DNA of 30,816 nt from CAYVQA01 sp045119035 (GTDB lineage: Bacteria > Bacillota_I > Bacilli_A > ML615J-28 > CAG-313), in the NCBI GenBank assembly GCA_045119035.1, contig JBGVCU010000025.1:1-30816 (forward strand). The letters are read 5' to 3'. Made by a program: the position numbers and the translations under genes. The notes below the pieces were generated by a model. It worked only from the letters and a program-made list of their open reading frames with translations, was not told where the DNA came from and made no database searches. Every line of letters starts with the position of its first letter. The stretch's first letter is position 1. This document shows, in pieces, positions 27,861-30,816 of this stretch.

Positions 27861-29733
27861 ATTAGTTTCTTTTGAAAATCTATCAAAATATAACGAGCTG
27901 TTGAGTCAGAAAACTGTTAGATCTGTAAATTCAGTGAAACCTGATTCTAATGGTAATGTTACTTTAGATGTTCTTACAACTCCAGGTAATATTATTAAAT
28001 GGGAAACCGACTTTTTTGATATTGCTCCACAAAAATTATTGTCTTTTGACTTAACTGGAACTGTTTTCGAAAATGAAGAACGTTCAGATATCAATTATAA
28101 ATTGGTTGCAAAAGTAAAAAATGGTAATACAGATTTAAAATCTGGAGATATCCTTTTTACCGATTATAAAGACTGGAATGGTGCGATGGCTCATTATGAA
28201 ATGGGTTCGTTTGCTTATATAAGAGATAAGAAATTATATATCAAGTTCGGTAATATGCCAAGTTTTATACATACACACGCCGATGGAAGTACGGAAAACG
28301 TAATAAATAAAACCGATGTTCAGTGTAAAATAATTCTTACTAAAGTTATCTCAGGTTCTAACGGTGAACTTGGCAAAACTCCAAATTCTATTACTAATAT
28401 AGTGGGTGTAACTGATAATAGAAATCTTGGTGAAGTTTTCTACAGCGTTTTACCTATTGAATCATCTCAGGTTCATTTATTAGATGGTTCAGTTCTTACA
28501 GATGCAACAGAATTATACGATTATCTTGAAAGCATTAGAGATACGCACTCAGATTTATTCACTACAGATGAAGAGTTCAATTCAGAAGTCCAAAGTTCTG
28601 GTAAATGTAGTAAATTTGTTCTGAATTCTGATAAAAGTGTTAGAATTCCGAAAGGCGATGAAAATAACTATATTGTTATTAGAAGTTTTGATAAAAAGTT
28701 TGAATTTAATCAACCTTTCAGTTTATTAGAACCTAAGTGGTCAGATGTTCCATTAAATAATCTTTCATGGTTATTATCAAATGGACAAGTAAATTCATCT
28801 GAAAATTATCCAAGTGTTTATGAACTTCTTTTAAATGAATATAATAACGGTGAATTAAAAACAGAAACTATTTCTGGAACTGTAATTCAGTATAAGCAGC
28901 TTGGTGATGGTCGCAAGATTGTAACTGATAAAACAGCGTACGAAAGTATTTTGAAAAATACGGGTACAGCTTGGTATTATCTATTAGATTTAGAAGCAAA
29001 AACATTCGTATTACCTCAAACTAATGGTTATATGAAGTTTGGTAATTCTAATCAATTTATTAAGCAAAGTTTACCTAATATTAAAGGTCAGACAGGATGG
29101 GTACAAACTTCAGGTGATGATGCGACAACTGTTCCATTCTCAAAGTTATTGACATCAAGTTATGGCTCAACATCAGGAAATGGCTCGTCATATCCTGCAA
29201 AATTTACCCGTATAGGTTTTGATGCATCTACTTATTCTGATATTTACGCTGATGACGCTAACGTTAATCCAAATTCTGTTCAAGGTTATTTGTACTTCTA
29301 TGTTGGTGAAGCCATAAGACCTGCAAATATAGTAGATCTAGGAAATTTTAAAGATTCCGTAGACATTGACATTGGTAATCTCAAGAATTCTGTTTTAAGT
29401 TTGAAGAGTAATATTTCAACAAACGCATTTCCTAGTGATAAATACGTAGAACTAACAATCCCGACTTCTGGATCAACACTCAAAGCTCCTGCTAATGGTT
29501 GGTTTGTATATCACTCATTATACAGTACTAATACAAACGATTATATATACATGAGTTCAGCTACAATGTTTTCTAAATATTGTTGTTCTCAAACGAGAGA
29601 TTTATCAGGCAGAGGAGTTACTTCAATGCTTGCAGTTAAAAAGGGTGATTCAGTTTATATTGAATATGTTGAACATGCACAAGAAAAGTATTTCACTTTC
29701 GTTTATGCAACAGATCAAGATATAGAGGAATAG
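27856..29733 (+). CDS. Tail fibre protein 2 with collar-like domain
   Basis: The 625-residue protein starts MKLVSFENLSKYNELL like fibre 1. A middle region (residues about 292-400) has the tail-collar pattern: LSWLLSNGQVNSSENYPSVY, then YLLDLEAKTFVLPQTNG and MKFGN. The C-terminus (LKAPANGWFVYHSLYSTNTN to YFTFVYATDQD) parallels the end of fibre 1. It should be a trimeric adhesin. The DUF4376 gene follows after 3 nt. The start region coincides with a partial hairpin element that appears to supply its ribosome site. Confidence 0.8.
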   Translation: MKLVSFENLSKYNELLSQKTVRSVNSVKPDSNGNVTLDVLTTPGNIIKWETDFFDIAPQKLLSFDLTGTVFENEERSDINYKLVAKVKNGNTDLKSGDILFTDYKDWNGAMAHYEMGSFAYIRDKKLYIKFGNMPSFIHTHADGSTENVINKTDVQCKIILTKVISGSNGELGKTPNSITNIVGVTDNRNLGEVFYSVLPIESSQVHLLDGSVLTDATELYDYLESIRDTHSDLFTTDEEFNSEVQSSGKCSKFVLNSDKSVRIPKGDENNYIVIRSFDKKFEFNQPFSLLEPKWSDVPLNNLSWLLSNGQVNSSENYPSVYELLLNEYNNGELKTETISGTVIQYKQLGDGRKIVTDKTAYESILKNTGTAWYYLLDLEAKTFVLPQTNGYMKFGNSNQFIKQSLPNIKGQTGWVQTSGDDATTVPFSKLLTSSYGSTSGNGSSYPAKFTRIGFDASTYSDIYADDANVNPNSVQGYLYFYVGEAIRPANIVDLGNFKDSVDIDIGNLKNSVLSLKSNISTNAFPSDKYVELTIPTSGSTLKAPANGWFVYHSLYSTNTNDYIYMSSATMFSKYCCSQTRDLSGRGVTSMLAVKKGDSVYIEYVEHAQEKYFTFVYATDQDIEE

Positions 29734-29736
29734 TAA

Positions 29737-30264
29737 ATGTTTTATATAGAAAAAGATAATAAAATAATTTTATCAGATTCAGATTTAGAAAGACTTAAAA
29801 ATACTATTAAGTTTATTCCAAACTTAACAGAATCTGATATTAAAGAAACAGATAAAGAAATTGAAAATGGAGTATTTACTGATACTCTAGAATATCTTGA
29901 AATTAAACGTAAAGAACTCCTAGATACCCTAAGTGAAGAATCTAAGAAACTAAATAATCGTGATAATCCATCTATGTACTTAACAAGTTCACTAGGATTC
30001 AGAGTTAATGCAGATCCAAAATCTATTGATAATGTAGATTCACTAATATCAATTGGTGATGAAATAACTCAGTTTATGGATTATGACAATGAATTACATG
30101 AACTTTCTTTAGATGATCTTAAAGTGATAAAATTAGAGATTCAGAAGAATGGATGTAATCTGTATAAGCAGAAATGGGATATGAAGTCCAGAATCTTAAA
30201 CGCTAAAACTTTGGATGAATTAAACTTTGAAATTAAGTTTGAAATGCTTGATTTTATGAATTAA
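29737..30264 (+). CDS. DUF4376-type tail-fibre assembly protein 2
   Basis: The 175-residue paralogue of the protein at 27263 starts MFYIEKDNKIILSDSDLERL. It has MYLTSSLGFRVNADPKSIDN, FMDYDNELHELSLDDLKVIK and NLYKQKWDMKSRILNAKTLD in the DUF4376 region. It is next to fibre 2, its probable partner. Two fibre-plus-partner pairs in tandem suggest module duplication followed by exchange. Confidence 0.75.
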   Translation: MFYIEKDNKIILSDSDLERLKNTIKFIPNLTESDIKETDKEIENGVFTDTLEYLEIKRKELLDTLSEESKKLNNRDNPSMYLTSSLGFRVNADPKSIDNVDSLISIGDEITQFMDYDNELHELSLDDLKVIKLEIQKNGCNLYKQKWDMKSRILNAKTLDELNFEIKFEMLDFMN

Positions 30265-30271
30265 GACTAAA

Positions 30272-30311
30272 AAATTCCTGAATTTTGAAAATATTTGAAA
30301 CTCAGGAATTT
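30272..30311. terminator. Convergent terminator
   Basis: AAATTCCTGA and TCAGGAATTT form a 10-bp stem with a 20-nt loop between the tail-fibre module (+) and the gene fragment (-). Confidence 0.7.
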
Positions 30312-30323
30312 AAAAACTTTGTT

Positions 30324-30560
30324 CTATTCACGTTTTAGTTTCTTTAAAATCTTTTCTTTATTTAAAGGCTTTTCAAAGATTTTAACATCTTTTAAATCAT
30401 AAAAATCATGCATTGTTTCCTCTAAAACAAAGTACAGATTTAAAACACCTCCAGAATGAACTGCTAAAAAACCACCGGTCTCTGAAAGTTGATATTTAAC
30501 AGCGCGTTCTAAACAGAACTGAGCAGTATTTTTAAGTTCTTGAATATCTGGAATATACGA
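30324..30560 (-). pseudogene. Truncated paralogue of the 136-aa gene at 15150
   Basis: The 75-residue tail YIPDIQELKNTAQFCLERAV, SETGGFLAVHSGGVLNLYFV, LEET and a Lys-rich end match the C-terminal half of the 15150-15560 protein closely. Similarity stops exactly where the dispersed hairpin element begins (about 30560). The first 60 residues are missing, and the only start is a TTG inside the element. It is therefore the 3' piece of a gene interrupted by the IS605-like element; the 5' piece may lie beyond the right edge of the window. Confidence 0.8.
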
Positions 30561-30561
30561 T

Positions 30562-30605
30562 TTATATAAAATCAACGGATAAAAATATGAACCTTCAGGT
30601 TCATA
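30562..30605 (-). repeat. Dispersed hairpin element, copy 6 (right end of the TnpB element)
   Basis: Minus strand: TATGAACC-TGAA-GGTTCATA, TTTTTATCCGTTGATTTTAT. It starts 30 nt after the tnpB stop codon, the position of the right-end hairpin and omega-RNA scaffold in IS200/IS605 elements, and it ends at the breakpoint of the interrupted gene. Confidence 0.75.
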
Positions 30606-30634
30606 TATACAGATTTTATATAAATAAAATATAT

Positions 30635-30816
30635 TTAATATTTTAAAATTTGGTAAGATTTGTTGTAGACAACAAACTCACCGAATTTTAAAAGATTGAT
30701 AGCTGAGTTATAATCTCTATCTATTATATTACCACATTTACACTTTAGTGTACGATTGGTAACATCTTTCATTTCTGAATGAATTTCTCCGCACTTAGAA
30801 CAGATCTGAGAACTTG
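30635..30816 (-). CDS. tnpB: TnpB-type RNA-guided nuclease, C-terminal part (runs off the window)
   Basis: The minus-strand frame open to the right edge encodes SSQICSKCGEIHSEMKDVTN, RTLKCKCGNIIDRDYNSAIN and LLKFGEFVV..., ending LKY-stop. This is the TnpB zinc-ribbon (CxxC...CxC) and the DRD-x-N motif carrying the last RuvC acidic residue. TnpB is the RNA-guided nuclease of IS200/IS605 elements and the ancestor of Cas12. About 60 residues are visible; the rest is outside. The next downstream features are the element hairpin and the truncated gene. Confidence 0.85.
   Translation of the reverse strand, partial: SSQICSKCGEIHSEMKDVTNRTLKCKCGNIIDRDYNSAINLLKFGEFVVYNKSYQILKY

Overview
This is a strongly AT-rich window from a large T4-related, contractile-tailed phage. 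Four lines of evidence support this. There is a T4 gp55-like late sigma factor followed by a probable gp33 coactivator. T4-type late promoters (TATAAATA) lie in front of structural genes on both strands. There are neck and tail genes (gp13-like neck protein, gp15-like tail terminator, three gp19-like tube-fold proteins, a gp26/gp51-like baseplate assembly protein). There is also a gp1-like dNMP kinase. The host cannot be named from the sequence. The DUF285 and DUF4376 families and the base composition fit a low-GC, probably gut-associated bacterium, which is a guess.

Layout. 1-781 has no gene; it holds 14 tandem 33-34 bp repeats and one copy of a structured RNA-like element whose second copy is at 20276-20354. 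782-4261 is a tail/baseplate block. 4333-8630 is a nucleotide and 7-deazaguanine block: dNMP kinase, DpdA-like transglycosylase, FolE, QueD, a dUTPase/dCTP-deaminase fold protein and a C-terminal remnant of QueC. 8757-14670 is an accessory block with four related DUF285 (BspA-like) repeat proteins, each with 1 to 9 repeats, plus small genes and a membrane-anchored lytic transglycosylase. 14881-18588 holds small unknown genes, a Dps-like protein, a TIM-barrel protein, a Nudix hydrolase and a nicotinamidase. 19194-22147 has gp55, gp33, gp13 and gp15. 22256-25793 is a minus-strand run of small, mostly unknown genes that looks imported; a degenerate IS200-type transposase lies at its right edge. 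26242-30264 carries two tandem tail-fibre plus DUF4376-chaperone modules. 30324-30816 has a gene fragment cut by the end of an IS605-like element and the C-terminus of its TnpB.

Functional reading. gp55/gp33 probably drive the TATAAATA promoters. The DUF285 proteins and several neighbours begin with a short sequence ending in (L/I)-x-E followed by S or A. This resembles the T4 capsid-targeting peptide cut by the prohead protease. Because the DUF285 genes also have late promoters, I propose that they are internal head proteins delivered with the DNA; this is the most interesting candidate system here. The FolE/QueD/DpdA genes point to 7-deazaguanine DNA modification, although the local QueC is broken. 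Three families of dispersed structured elements sit between genes: a two-hairpin leader with a sigma70-like promoter, an 8-bp hairpin element shared with the TnpB end, and an AAATCCACTT terminator family.
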